A DNA stretch of 64,000 bases from Clostridium sp. KNHs214 (GCF_000744935.1 NZ_JQMW01000009.1:62001-126000); one strand, 5' to 3'; numbered from the stretch's first letter, positions 18,192-27,495 are shown. Notes: generated by a model from the letters alone, not told the origin. Translations and numbers: made by a program.

Positions 18192-19136
18192 TTAATTCAC
18201 CTTCCCGAACTTTGTTGGAATTACATATTTATCTATAAGAGGAACAAATAAGTTCATTATAAGTATTGAATAAGAAACACCTTCAGGATAAGCGCCACTG
18301 AATATACGAATAACTGATGTCAAAACTCCGCATCCTATAGCGAAGACAACTTGTCCTTTTTTAGTCATTGGACATGTAGTATAATCTGTAGCCATGAATA
18401 TAGCACCTAGCATAAGTCCGCCAGCAAATATTTCATAAAGTCCATTTCCAGTCATAAATCCATTTCGACCTATTACAGTAGTTAAAATAAATACTGTTCC
18501 CACATAAAATACAGGTATATGATATGAAATAACTCTTCTATATAGAAGATAAGCAAAACCTATAAGTAAAGCTAAAGCAGAGGTTTCACCAATACATCCT
18601 CCCACATGACCTACAAATACATTCATAAGTGATGGAAGACTTCCTTCAGCACCTTTTAAAATAGCTAAAGGAGTAGCAGATGTAGCACCATCTATTGTCC
18701 AATTCGTCATAGCTGATGGCCAAGAAGATAGTAAAAATGCTCTACCAGCTAAGGCAGGGTTCACTATATTTTCTCCAATGCCTCCAAAGAATTGTTTTAC
18801 AACAATAATTGCAAAAGCACTGCCTATGGCTACCATCCAAAGTGGAATGGATACGGGCACATTAAATGAAATTAAAATACCAGTTACCACAGCGCTTAGA
18901 TCATTTATAGTAATTTGTCTTTTAGTTAATTTTTGCCAAAGCCACTCTGAAAAGACTGCCGAAACTATAGCAGTTATCATTACTAGAGCTGCTCTAAATT
19001 TAAAAAAGTATATTCCAGCTAAAGCTGCAGGAATTAAAGCTATTATCACATCTCTCATTATGCCCTTAACAGTTTCATTAGATCTAATATGTGGAGATGA
19101 AGATAAAGTTAACATTGATTCATTCATATATGTCAC
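18192..19136 (-). CDS. rnfD: Rnf complex subunit D (covalent FMN)
   Basis: 314-residue membrane subunit with about nine helices. The motif DGATSATPLAI near residue 150 holds the Thr to which FMN is attached, and GFMTGNGLYEIFAGGLMLGAIFMATDY is the conserved second half. With RnfA, RnfE and RnfG it couples ferredoxin:NAD+ electron flow to ion export (H+ or Na+; not decidable here). Confidence 0.96.
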   Translation of the reverse strand: MTYMNESMLTLSSSPHIRSNETVKGIMRDVIIALIPAALAGIYFFKFRAALVMITAIVSAVFSEWLWQKLTKRQITINDLSAVVTGILISFNVPVSIPLWMVAIGSAFAIIVVKQFFGGIGENIVNPALAGRAFLLSSWPSAMTNWTIDGATSATPLAILKGAEGSLPSLMNVFVGHVGGCIGETSALALLIGFAYLLYRRVISYHIPVFYVGTVFILTTVIGRNGFMTGNGLYEIFAGGLMLGAIFMATDYTTCPMTKKGQVVFAIGCGVLTSVIRIFSGAYPEGVSYSILIMNLFVPLIDKYVIPTKFGKVN

Positions 19137-19143
19137 CTCTTAT

Positions 19144-20466
19144 CTATTTTTTTCTCTTGTTAGCAATAACAGTACGTTTGCCAACTCTTAGGGATTGAAC
19201 TAAGTGGTTTTTAGCTGGACATACGAAGGTACAGCAGCCACATTCAATGCAATCCAATCCATTTAATTTTTCAAATTCATCAAACTCATGTCTTTCACAT
19301 AGAGAATGAAGTGTTCCAGGCATTAGATTCATTGGGCACGCTTCTATACACCTTCCACATCTAATGCAACTAGTAGGTTCAGGCATGAAGCCTTCTTCTT
19401 TTGTAAGGCATAAAACTCCAGAAGTACCTTTCATTGCAGGTACATCCAAAGATGACAGGGTCATTCCCATCATAGGACCACCGGAGATAACCTTTACAGG
19501 AGCTTCTTTAAATCCACCACAGAATTCTACTAATTCCCTTATAGAAGTACCCAACTTAACTCTAAGATTTTTAGGTTCTTTGACAGCTCCACCTGTAACA
19601 GTAACAATTCTTTCAGTTAAAGGAAGACCTAAAACCACTGAGTTATAAATTTGATAAACAGTACCTACATTTTGAACCACACAACCTACATCTGCAGGAA
19701 GCTTTCCTGAAGGTACTTCACGATTAGTTATAGAATAAATAAGTTGCTTTTCAGCACCTTGTGGGTATTTAGTTTTTAGAGCTTTAACTTCTATGTTAGA
19801 ATAATTCTTACATAATTTCTCCATAAGTTTAATAGCATCTGGTTTGTTATGTTCAATGCCTACATAGCCTTTAGCCTTAGGAAACATTTGTAGAATAATG
19901 TTTAAACCTTCTAATATTTTATCTCCTTGTTCTAGCATTAATCTATGGTCACAAGTTAAATATGGCTCACATTCAGCAGCATTGACAATTATTGAGTCTA
20001 TATTTTTGTCTGCTGGAGGATTAAGCTTAACATGAGTAGGGAAAGCAGCGCCGCCCATACCAACTATTCCAGCATCTTTAATTATGTCTAGCAATTCTTC
20101 TTTGGAAAGTTTAGTGTAGTCTCTTTTTTCTTCATTACTAGAAAAAGCTTCATATTGATTGTCATCTTCCACTATTATAGAAGTAACCTTAGTGCCACCA
20201 GCAGTAAGCATAGGGGCAATATTTTTAACTGTACCAGATACACTGCTATATATAGTAGATAACCCAAATCCATTAGCTTGTCCTATTTTTTGTCCCACTA
20301 AGACTCTGTCCCCTTTTTTAACTAAAGGTTCACAGGGAGCACCTATATGTTGGGACATAGGGAAAACTAAATCTCCCTTTGGAAGATAATCTTCTATAGG
20401 TTTATTTTCACTGAGATGTTTACCATGTGGTGGATATATACCACGTTTAAAAGTTAACAAGTTCAT
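19144..20466 (-). CDS. rnfC: Rnf complex subunit C (NADH-binding)
   Basis: Peripheral subunit that reduces NAD+. About 440 residues: GGIYPPHGKHLSENKPIE-type start, a Complex I 51-kDa-like nucleotide/FMN region (GIVGMGGAAFPTHVKL), SLBB fold, and two [4Fe-4S] motifs CIRCGRCIEACPMNLMP and CIECGCCTFVCPAKNHL. First gene of the operon. Two ATGs are possible (20472, 20466); the second has the better spacing from GGAAG and matches the family start MNLLTFK. Confidence 0.96.
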   Translation of the reverse strand: MNLLTFKRGIYPPHGKHLSENKPIEDYLPKGDLVFPMSQHIGAPCEPLVKKGDRVLVGQKIGQANGFGLSTIYSSVSGTVKNIAPMLTAGGTKVTSIIVEDDNQYEAFSSNEEKRDYTKLSKEELLDIIKDAGIVGMGGAAFPTHVKLNPPADKNIDSIIVNAAECEPYLTCDHRLMLEQGDKILEGLNIILQMFPKAKGYVGIEHNKPDAIKLMEKLCKNYSNIEVKALKTKYPQGAEKQLIYSITNREVPSGKLPADVGCVVQNVGTVYQIYNSVVLGLPLTERIVTVTGGAVKEPKNLRVKLGTSIRELVEFCGGFKEAPVKVISGGPMMGMTLSSLDVPAMKGTSGVLCLTKEEGFMPEPTSCIRCGRCIEACPMNLMPGTLHSLCERHEFDEFEKLNGLDCIECGCCTFVCPAKNHLVQSLRVGKRTVIANKRKK

Positions 20467-20491
20467 AACCATATACTTCCTTTCTTGCTGA

Positions 20492-20520
20492 ATTATAGTG
20501 AAAGAAACTAGCTGTGTAAA
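20492..20520 (-). promoter_or_regulatory. Promoter of rnfCDGEAB
   Basis: On the minus strand TTTACA (20520-20515), a 17-base spacer and TATAAT (20497-20492) lie about 20 bp before the rnfC start, giving a very short leader with the AAAGGAAG ribosome-binding site. Confidence 0.75.
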
Positions 20521-21365
20521 AAAATAGTTTTTTCATAGAATATATAATACAGCTTCAAATATATAATAATACAGTATAAAGCAAAGAAAAAAATATTTCT
20601 ACAATATTATTAAAAAAATGAATGAATTTTTAAAAAATGTATCATTCACATGATAAAAAAGGACTATTTTTTTACAAATTAAGATAAAAAAGTGATATAG
20701 TAAAAATAAGTAAGCGGATTTTGTACTAATATGATACATGTAAAAATAAAGATAAATAAGCTGAGGATTGTTGATTACTTTAATAATAAAATAACAAGCT
20801 TATAGTATTTAGCTGGAATTTCAATGTAAATATAGCATATAATAAACTGGATAAGTAGGGTACTATTCATTACTTTTACAGTTGCTAATTATTAAAATAA
20901 TTAAATATTATCTATATTGATCAATGGGTTTGTGAAATTTTTTTGATGGTTGCATAAATATTACTTGTAGCAATTTAAATATATATGGTGAAAAAAATCA
21001 TCATAAAGGATACTGTTATATAACTGATACATGAAATTATAAAAACTGTTATAATAATAACAGGTTACTTAAATAATTTTTAAGGATTATATGTAAGTTT
21101 ATTGAAATTACAAACGCGGTTAGTATAAAATAAGGTTAAAAGTATAAGATTCTAGGGTATATTTTACATTTTAGTATAATAGTGATAATGAAAAAAATAA
21201 TTTAAGGGGAAATATTATTCTTATGTAGGAAATATGTAATACTAATTGCTAGAATTTTATCAATTAATGGTTAAATTCATGACAAAAACAAAGATGAATT
21301 TTATATGGAATAGTTCAGAAATAGCTGGTGAAAGCAATAGTATTGTAAGTAGGGTTAATAATTTA
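20521..21365. other. Long gap upstream of rnfC, no gene recognised
   Basis: About 850 bp of very AT-rich sequence with stops in all frames. I see no repeat copy, riboswitch signature or tRNA. A few promoter-like boxes occur (for example TTTTACA followed by GTATAAT near 21165-21180), but nothing convincing lies downstream of them. It could hold regulatory sites for rnf or a small RNA. Confidence 0.4.
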
Positions 21366-21413
21366 AAAATGCTATTATGAAAATACAGAAAAATATTTTC
21401 ATAATAGCATTTT
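21366..21413 (-). terminator. Terminator of the 21425 gene
   Basis: Perfect 19-bp arms AAAATGCTATTATGAAAAT / ATTTTCATAATAGCATTTT with a 10-base loop, 11 bases past the stop of the minus-strand gene. A/T tracts on both sides could allow two-way action. Confidence 0.85.
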
Positions 21414-21424
21414 GGGGTATGTTT

Positions 21425-21898
21425 TTAGTAAGAACTCATTTGTTGTAGAACTTCCATATACCTTTTAGAAACATCCGGACAAACAGATAATAAGCTGTCT
21501 ACAACATAGTCAATATTGCTATCATCGATTTTCTTGCCACTAGAGCCATTGTCAAAGATTTTGTTTTCAGTAGTTAGGGTATTGTATACAGTATTTACAA
21601 TAGGAGATTGCATTACTTTATCATTTTCTAAACACTGATTTGAAAAGTATAATTCATCCTCTTCAACTATAAATTGAGCGTATACATATTCTTTTTCGCA
21701 TTCAGGTGAAGAGCAAGGGTATTTTGTGTGTTCTACATGTTTAAGATCTAGTATGTTACTTTCTTCTTTACGAGTTAAAACACATCTTAATTCAAGCTCT
21801 AAAAGTCTAGCTTTTATATGTTCAGAAAAGTTTTGTCCTAATTCTGAAATGAAACGCTTAGTAGATATAGTTTTTTTCATATTATAATTTTTTCTCAA
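21425..21898 (-). CDS. Hypothetical protein
   Basis: 157 residues, not recognised. It starts at a TTG seven bases after a perfect AGGAGGT. The protein is soluble, with an N-terminal helical region (FSEHIKARLLELELRCVL), a possible zinc-like CSSPEC pair, an acidic middle and a C-terminal helix (VSKRYMEVLQQM). It stands alone, with its own terminator, next to the cold-shock gene. No function can be proposed. Confidence 0.7.
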   Translation of the reverse strand: MRKNYNMKKTISTKRFISELGQNFSEHIKARLLELELRCVLTRKEESNILDLKHVEHTKYPCSSPECEKEYVYAQFIVEEDELYFSNQCLENDKVMQSPIVNTVYNTLTTENKIFDNGSSGKKIDDSNIDYVVDSLLSVCPDVSKRYMEVLQQMSSY

Positions 21899-22024
21899 AA
21901 TTACCGACCTCCTGTATATTTTTCAAATAGTTATCACAAGAAACCGCAATGATTCTATTTGTTATGAACCTTAATTTTAAAATATAAAATTTTACATAAT
22001 TTACATAAAATATTCTTAGTCATA

Positions 22025-22049
22025 TAAAAAACCACCTTAAAAAAGGTGG
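22025..22049 (-). terminator. Terminator of cold-shock gene
   Basis: CCACCTT / AAGGTGG stem with a four-base loop followed, on the minus strand, by a T run. Confidence 0.75.
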
Positions 22050-22104
22050 AAGAATATCGCTATATAAAATAAGCTAAAAATTCATAAATTATTAAGTTAT
22101 TAAA

Positions 22105-22308
22105 TTATAGTCTTGTAACGTTAGATGCTTGAGGGCCTTTAGCGCCTTGCTCTATTTCAAATTCTACTTTATCGCCTTCATCAAGACTTTTTCTTCCTGA
22201 TTGTCCTTGGATTGATGTGTAATGAACGAAAACGTCATCTTCACCTTCAACTTGTATAAATCCAAAGCCTTTTTCTGCATTAAACCATTTAACTGTTCCT
22301 GTTTTCAT
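22105..22308 (-). CDS. Cold-shock protein, CspA family
   Basis: 67-residue single OB-fold nucleic-acid-binding protein. RNP1 is KGFGFI and RNP2 is VFVHY; the start [18 protein letters not shown] is canonical. It acts as an RNA chaperone, typically induced by cold or at growth transitions. AGGAGG precedes the ATG. The 537-bp divergent gap up to natA is AT-rich, as expected for a long cold-shock leader, but I cannot place a start point. Confidence 0.95.
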   Translation of the reverse strand: MKTGTVKWFNAEKGFGFIQVEGEDDVFVHYTSIQGQSGRKSLDEGDKVEFEIEQGAKGPQASNVTRL

Positions 22309-22619
22309 TAAAAATCCTCCTAAATTAAAACACGTTGATTTTTTATATTATATATAAAGAGTGTTTTATTACTTATTACTATTATACCACAATAACAGAG
22401 AAATAACCAAAAAAGTTTTAAAATTATTATTTTAATATATATATTAAGAATAAGCAACAGAAAATTGTAAAAAAATATTAGTACATGGCATAAATTTAAG
22501 ACATTATATATTAGTGTGTTAGATATTAGAGTGCTAGTTTGCAAGTATGCTAGGGAAGAATGATTTTCCTTTTGTACCTTACTGTGGGTTAATCATATAA
22601 TAAGATATTATGTAAAAAG

Positions 22620-22683
22620 TGACTTAAGTCATGAAATACAGTTACTTAAGGTAATTGTAATGAATTATCCATTTCTGTATAAT
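22620..22683 (+). promoter_or_regulatory. natAB promoter with upstream palindrome
   Basis: TTGTAA (22655-22660), 17-base spacer, TATAAT (22678-22683). A perfect 12-bp palindrome TGACTTAAGTCA (22620-22631) and a related half (GTTACTTAAGG) lie just upstream of the -35 box, a position suited to a regulator. Confidence 0.55.
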
Positions 22684-22851
22684 ATAATTGGTTGTAAAAT
22701 TTGGTATACGAAAGCAGAGGCAATTTTTTATAACCAAGAGCTTGGCTATATATTACCTATTATAAATTAAACTGCAATTTAAGTTAAAATATCTTATTGT
22801 AAAATTAACAATTAAAGAAGAATATAAACCTAAGGATAGGGGGGTATGAAA

Positions 22852-23574
22852 GTGATAGAAGTTAAAAATTTAAGCAAAAGCTTCAAGGATGTACAAGCGG
22901 TTAAAAGTGCTAGCTTCACAGTAAATAAAGGTGAAATAGTAGGACTTTTAGGAGAAAATGGTGCTGGTAAAACCACCACATTGAGAATGCTTGCCACTAT
23001 GTTAAAGCCTACAGGTGGTAATGCGGAGATAAATGGTTACAGTATTATAGAAAAACCTCAAAAGGTAAGAGGAGAAATAGGTATTTTATTTGGTGGAGAT
23101 GTAGGGTTATACGATAGACTTACAGTAAGAGAAAATATAAGATATTTTGCTGAGCTGAATGGCATGAGCAAAAAAGAAGCTGAAGACAGCATAAATTACT
23201 TTGTGGAAGAGTTGGAGTTAAAGGAGTATATGGACAGAAGAGTAGGAAAACTATCAAGAGGTATGAAACAAAAGGTTTCTATTGCCAGATCTATTGTGCA
23301 TAAACCTACAGTTATGCTATTTGATGAACCTACCACAGGACTAGATGTAACTGCTGCGAAGCTTGTGCATGACTTTATATTGCAATGCAAAGAACAGGGA
23401 AAATCTATTATATTTTCAAGTCACAGCATGCAGGAAGTGGAAAAACTTTGTGACAGAATCATTATTATTAACAAAGGAAAGATCATTGAAGAAGGCACCA
23501 TAGGATATTTTAAAGACAAATACCAAAGCAAGAGTATGGAAGACATATTTATAAGACTGGTAGGTGATAAATAA
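22852..23574 (+). CDS. natA: Sodium/ABC-2 exporter ATP-binding protein NatA
   Basis: 240-residue ABC ATPase. Walker A GENGAGKTTT, signature LSRGMKQK, Walker B VMLFDEPTTGLD, H-loop SSHSM. It matches NatA of the NatAB Na+ exporter in order and size. GTG at 22852 is preferred because GGGGGG lies seven bases before it and only one base before the ATG at 22846. The stop overlaps the natB ATG (TAATG), so the two are translationally coupled. Confidence 0.88.
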   Translation: MIEVKNLSKSFKDVQAVKSASFTVNKGEIVGLLGENGAGKTTTLRMLATMLKPTGGNAEINGYSIIEKPQKVRGEIGILFGGDVGLYDRLTVRENIRYFAELNGMSKKEAEDSINYFVEELELKEYMDRRVGKLSRGMKQKVSIARSIVHKPTVMLFDEPTTGLDVTAAKLVHDFILQCKEQGKSIIFSSHSMQEVEKLCDRIIIINKGKIIEEGTIGYFKDKYQSKSMEDIFIRLVGDK

Positions 23575-24758
23575 TGAATATAGTGTCTATTGTTTATAAA
23601 AAAGAATTAAAAGACATGTTCAGAGATAAGAAAACTTTAATAGCAGCTATATTAATACCTCTTCTAATGTATCCAATAATTTTTGGATTCATGGGAAAGG
23701 GAATGAAAAGCAATATGGATTCTGTAAAAAAAGAAATGAATGTAGTAATAGTTGATAAAGGAAATAGTAAATTAGGGCAATTAATAAAATCTCAAAAGAA
23801 TATAAAATTAAAGGAATCCAAGGATGTTTTTAATGATGTAAAGGAAGGGAAAATCCTTTTGGGTCTAGAGATCCCAGAGAATTTTGATAAAAATGTAAAT
23901 GAAGAGAAAAAAGCGGATATTATTATAACTATGGACAATACAAGTCAAAAATCAACTATGGCTATGTCAGAAATAAATGCCATTATAGATCAGTATTCTA
24001 AGGCTGTAGTAGGGGCTAGACTTAAGGCTAAAAATATAGATACATCTATATTAACTCCTGTAAATCCCGTTATAAAATCTGCAGAAAAGAAGGAAAATGG
24101 AGTAGCTAAAATGATGTTATCCTTGCTTCTTCCTATGATGCTTATAATGTTTGCTGCATCAGGTCCTATAGCTTCAGCTACAGATTTAGGAGCAGGTGAA
24201 AAGGAAAGAGGTACACTAGAACCATTATTAACTACTCAAGCTAGCAGAATGTCACTACTTTGGGGTAAATTTTTAGCTATAACTACCATGGGAATAGTAA
24301 CATCTATAGCTTTTATATCAGGACTAGGTATATCCATGAAAACTTCACCAGAAGCTTTTAATTACGGTGTAGATGGAGCTAAATTCAGCATGGAGCCTAA
24401 AACTTTGCTTATTATAGCATTAATAACTGTACTTCTTACTATGGTTTTTGGAGCACTAGCTCTTGCTATAAGTATTTACGCCAGATCCTTCAAGGAAGCT
24501 CAAACTTACTTGACTCCTTTAAGCTTTATAGGAATGCTTGGTTTTACATCTTACTTCATAGAACCTAAAAATATGTCTATGATATTCTTAAACATCCCTG
24601 TGGTAAATGCCACGGCAGTTATAAAAGAACTTATTTTGGGAATGTTTAATGCAAAGCATTTAATAATAGTGCTTGCATGGATGGCAGTTTACATTGCTTT
24701 ATCTATATCCTTTGCAAGGTATATGTTTAGTAAGGAAGAAGTTATATTTAGAACTTAA
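23574..24758 (+). CDS. natB: Sodium/ABC-2 exporter permease NatB
   Basis: 394 residues: N-terminal membrane helix after KKELKDMFRDKKTL, a ~140-residue outward domain, then five to six helices including the GAGEKERGTLEPLLTTQASR coupling loop characteristic of NatB/ABC-2 permeases. Coupled to natA by a one-base overlap. It exports Na+ or possibly a toxic compound. No NatK/NatR regulators are adjacent. Confidence 0.88.
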   Translation: MNIVSIVYKKELKDMFRDKKTLIAAILIPLLMYPIIFGFMGKGMKSNMDSVKKEMNVVIVDKGNSKLGQLIKSQKNIKLKESKDVFNDVKEGKILLGLEIPENFDKNVNEEKKADIIITMDNTSQKSTMAMSEINAIIDQYSKAVVGARLKAKNIDTSILTPVNPVIKSAEKKENGVAKMMLSLLLPMMLIMFAASGPIASATDLGAGEKERGTLEPLLTTQASRMSLLWGKFLAITTMGIVTSIAFISGLGISMKTSPEAFNYGVDGAKFSMEPKTLLIIALITVLLTMVFGALALAISIYARSFKEAQTYLTPLSFIGMLGFTSYFIEPKNMSMIFLNIPVVNATAVIKELILGMFNAKHLIIVLAWMAVYIALSISFARYMFSKEEVIFRT

Positions 24759-24771
24759 AATAAAAGGGCTG

Positions 24772-24865
24772 TGGCACTAAGAATAAATACTACGATATAT
24801 TGTGCTAGATTTAAATTTTTAGAACAATATACTGTATGTAAATTCTTTAATGCAACAGTCCCTTT
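24772..24865. repeat. Palindromic dispersed repeat, family 1, copy C
   Basis: About 94 bp in the same orientation as copy B, sharing TAAATACTACGATATATTGTG and AATGCAACAGTCCCTTT. It starts 14 bases after the natB stop and may serve as its terminator. Confidence 0.8.
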
Positions 24866-24903
24866 GATATAATAAATTTTTCCTTAACTAACAGTAGTTA
24901 GTT

Positions 24904-25056
24904 ATATGGAAATAAATAACAAGCAAAAGATGATGGTATATTTTGTGTCAGACAAGGAAGCAGAACCCACCGATAGTAGAACTATCGGTGGGTTCTGCTG
25001 ACGCAGTATGACGCAAAATAGACTAGCATACCGACTTGTTATTTATTTGAATGTGC
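24904..25056. repeat. Palindromic dispersed repeat, family 3, copy 1
   Basis: About 150 bp with arms AAATAAATAACAAG / CTTGTTATTTATTT. At its centre is a perfect hairpin, GCAGAACCCACCGATAGT with its complement around AGA. A related copy is at 29700-29844 and a left-arm fragment at 29549. Both full copies end in TTATTTGAATGTGC. Confidence 0.75.
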
Positions 25057-25243
25057 CTAAGGCTAATTCTTCATAGAATTCACAATGAGCAGTATTGAAA
25101 TATGGCGTAACAAATATTCCAGCAATACCTAACGTAAAAATAGAAAGTAAACTCCAACCTATAAAGCTAAGATAGAAAGTAAACAGCCTACTTTTGTTTC
25201 TATCCAGAAATAACTTCAATTTATTTGTAAAATGTGTTGACAA
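25043..25243 (-). pseudogene. Fragment of a DUF975-type membrane protein
   Basis: 66 codons resembling the C-terminal part of DUF975 membrane proteins (FYLSFIGWSLLSIFTLGIAGIFVTPYFNTAHCEFYEEL). The family is about 200 residues or more, so most of the N terminus is gone. The apparent TTG start falls inside the -35 box of the cys T-box promoter on the other strand, and the last codons lie in the family-3 repeat. It is probably a relic. Confidence 0.65.
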
Positions 25244-25265
25244 ATTTAATTTTCAAGAATATAAT
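25237..25265 (+). promoter_or_regulatory. Consensus promoter of the cysKE T-box transcript
   Basis: Perfect TTGACA (25237-25242), 17-base spacer, perfect TATAAT (25260-25265). Confidence 0.9.
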
Positions 25266-25271
25266 AATAAA

Positions 25272-25567
25272 AAAAGAATTCATAGTAAAATACTCGGAAA
25301 TACCTTGAAGAAGGAAAGTAACGTAAATAAAGTTTTACAGAGAGGAAATCATTTGCTGAAAGATTTCTAAATGAAGTTTATGTGAAGTGCCCTTTGGAGT
25401 TGTGTACCGAACTTATTTAGTAGGCTACACCGGGTTCACCCGTTACAGTGATAGAGCATAGCGCTGTGCTTGAAAAGGAAGCTGGGGTTTTTATTTATAG
25501 AAATCCAATTAGAGTGGAACCGCGGATATAACTTCGTCTCTATTATTTAGAGAGGGAGTTTTTTGAT
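25272..25567 (+). ncRNA. T-box leader, probably cysteine-specific
   Basis: The antiterminator T-box core AGAGTGGAACCGCGG is at 25511-25525, followed by a terminator stem (ACTTCGTCTCT / AGAGAGGGAGT, then T6) ending near 25565. Upstream, the stem-I specifier region GTGAAGTGCCC puts TGC, a Cys codon, at 25388-25390 in the usual GAA-codon context. Uncharged tRNA-Cys would pair with this codon and the T-box to allow transcription into cysK-cysE. The specifier assignment is by eye and fits the downstream cysteine synthesis genes. Confidence 0.92.
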
Positions 25568-25784
25568 TTTCTAAGGGATTTCCAAATAAAACAGAGAGTT
25601 TACTATGAATAATAATTTATATATAAAGTAATTAATGAAAGCATTTTTCTATTTTAATGTGAGTAAACAAAGGAAACGTCCACAACAGTGGAATAACATA
25701 TAGTGAATGCATTATATGTATAAAGTAAACAGAAGCAAGATTTAAATAAATGTATAAAGTATATATGAAGGGAGTGAAAATTTA

Positions 25785-25874
25785 GTGGGCTTGTGTATTT
25801 ATAATGAAGTTTATTGTGCCATAAAATTGTTTATTTATATGGTCTTTAGTAATTATAATGCATTTTCTCGCTAA
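25785..25874 (+). promoter_or_regulatory. Possible 29-codon leader ORF before cysK
   Basis: After AAGGGAGTG, a GTG at 25785 opens a 29-codon frame ending TAA at 25872, nine bases before the cysK ATG, which itself lacks an SD. Two Cys codons occur (positions 4 and 11). Its last ~35 bases (AATTATAATGCATTTTCTCG) resemble the sequence before the ABC permease at 5959. Coupled translation or a mobile/duplicated leader is possible. Confidence 0.4.
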
Positions 25875-25883
25875 AGATAAATT

Positions 25884-26795
25884 ATGATTTATAACAATGT
25901 AATAGATATGATAGGTGCAACACCTTTATTTAAACTTAATAATATGGTAGAAGAAAACATGGCAGAGGTCTATGTAAAGCTAGAAAAATACAATCCAGGC
26001 GGAAGCATAAAGGACAGAGCTGCTCTTGGCATGATAGAAAAGGCAGAAAAAGAAGGTACCTTAAAAGAAGGCTACACTATAGTGGAACCAACTAGCGGCA
26101 ACACCGGCATAGCCCTTGCTATGATAGGAAAGTTAAAAGGTTATAAAGTGATAATAGTAATGCCAGAGACCATGAGTATAGAGAGAAGAAATATGATGAA
26201 GGCCTATGGTGCAGAACTAGTTCTTACAGAAGGCAGCAAGGGAATGAAAGGTGCCATAGAAAAAGCCATGGAAATAGCGAAGGATAAAGAGGGGTACTTT
26301 ATACCTCAGCAATTTATAAATGAGGCCAATCCACTTAAACACTACGAAACCACAGCAGAGGAAATAATAGAAGATTTAAAAGATATAGATGTATTTGTAG
26401 CTTCAGTTGGAACTGGCGGAACTGTGATGGGAATAGGTAAAAAACTAAAAGAATATGAAGAAAATATAAAAATTGTAGCTGTAGAACCTGAAAAATCTCC
26501 TGTAATATCTGGCGGTGAAGCAGGACCTCATAAAATACAAGGCATAGGAGCAGGATTCATACCCGACATCTACAGGGGTGAATTAGTAGATAAAGTCATT
26601 ACTGTATCTGATGAAGAAGCCTTTGAATATGCAAGAAAAATGGGAAAATATGAAGGAATTTTAGTAGGAATATCCTCAGGAGCAAACATTGCAGCAGCCA
26701 TAAAAATTGCCAAGGAAATAGGCAAGGGCAAAAAAGTTGTTACAGTAGCTCCAGATGGAGGAGAAAAATATCTTTCTATGGGATTATATGATTAA
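25884..26795 (+). CDS. cysK: Cysteine synthase A (O-acetylserine sulfhydrylase)
   Basis: PLP enzyme converting O-acetylserine and sulfide to cysteine. 303 residues, normal size. PLP lysine in [11 protein letters not shown] (~residue 40), [11 protein letters not shown] substrate loop, [15 protein letters not shown] phosphate-binding loop, [11 protein letters not shown]. It is controlled by the T-box upstream and followed by cysE. The last codons (Tyr-Asp-stop) overlap the left end of a hairpin element, whose insertion probably remade the C terminus. Confidence 0.96.
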   Translation: MIYNNVIDMIGATPLFKLNNMVEENMAEVYVKLEKYNPGGSIKDRAALGMIEKAEKEGTLKEGYTIVEPTSGNTGIALAMIGKLKGYKVIIVMPETMSIERRNMMKAYGAELVLTEGSKGMKGAIEKAMEIAKDKEGYFIPQQFINEANPLKHYETTAEEIIEDLKDIDVFVASVGTGGTVMGIGKKLKEYEENIKIVAVEPEKSPVISGGEAGPHKIQGIGAGFIPDIYRGELVDKVITVSDEEAFEYARKMGKYEGILVGISSGANIAAAIKIAKEIGKGKKVVTVAPDGGEKYLSMGLYD

Positions 26796-26872
26796 ACCAT
26801 AAAAAGGTACAACGTGGGGAATTATGAAATTTTATAATTCAAGTAATGTAATAATTATTGTGGGATAATCAT
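26788..26872. repeat. Giant-hairpin element, family 2, minimal (85-bp) copy
   Basis: Has both ends of the family (ATGATTAAACC ... GTGGGATAATCAT) and the inner AATTATGAAATTT segment, with everything more central deleted. It sits between cysK and cysE and includes the cysK stop codon, so it is transcribed within the operon. Confidence 0.8.
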
Positions 26873-26901
26873 GTAATTGGTATATAATGGAGGTGAATTA
26901 A

Positions 26902-27495
26902 ATGAGAAATCCATTTGGATTATTAAAATATGATTTGAAAAATGCTATGGATAAAGACCCAGCTGCAAGAAACATGGTGGAAGTTTTCTTTTTATATCCA
27001 TCTATCCACGCAGTTATACACTACAGAATAGCACATTTTTTATATAAAAAAAGATTCTTCTTCGTAGCTAGATTTCTATCACAGCTATCAAGATTTTTCA
27101 CTGGAATAGAAATACACCCAGGAGCCACCATAGGCAAGGGACTGTTCATTGATCACGGTATGGGTGTTGTTATAGGAGAAACAGCTGAAATAGGGGACAA
27201 TGTAACCTTATATCATGGAGTTACACTAGGGGGCACAGGAAAAGACAAAGGCAAAAGACACCCTACAGTAGAAAATAATGTAACTATAGGCAGTGGCGCA
27301 AAGGTTCTAGGGCCAATATTAATTGGAGAGGATGCAAAAGTAGGAGCCAATGCAGTAGTTTTAAAAGATATACCAAAAGGATCCACCGCAGTGGGAATAC
27401 CAGCAAGAATAATCATTGAAAAATATCCATCAGTTATAGAAATAAATGATTATTATGGGAAAAGAAAAAAGATATATAATGAAATGGTAATATAG
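26902..27495 (+). CDS. cysE: Serine O-acetyltransferase
   Basis: Makes O-acetylserine for CysK. 197 residues; the N-terminal helical domain is short, as in the EpsC-like Firmicute type. The left-handed beta-helix carries hexapeptide repeats and the active-site region [30 protein letters not shown] with catalytic His and Asp. Second gene of the T-box operon; AATGGAGGTG ribosome-binding site. A strong hairpin follows directly. Confidence 0.95.
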   Translation: MRNPFGLLKYDLKNAMDKDPAARNMVEVFFLYPSIHAVIHYRIAHFLYKKRFFFVARFLSQLSRFFTGIEIHPGATIGKGLFIDHGMGVVIGETAEIGDNVTLYHGVTLGGTGKDKGKRHPTVENNVTIGSGAKVLGPILIGEDAKVGANAVVLKDIPKGSTAVGIPARIIIEKYPSVIEINDYYGKRKKIYNEMVI

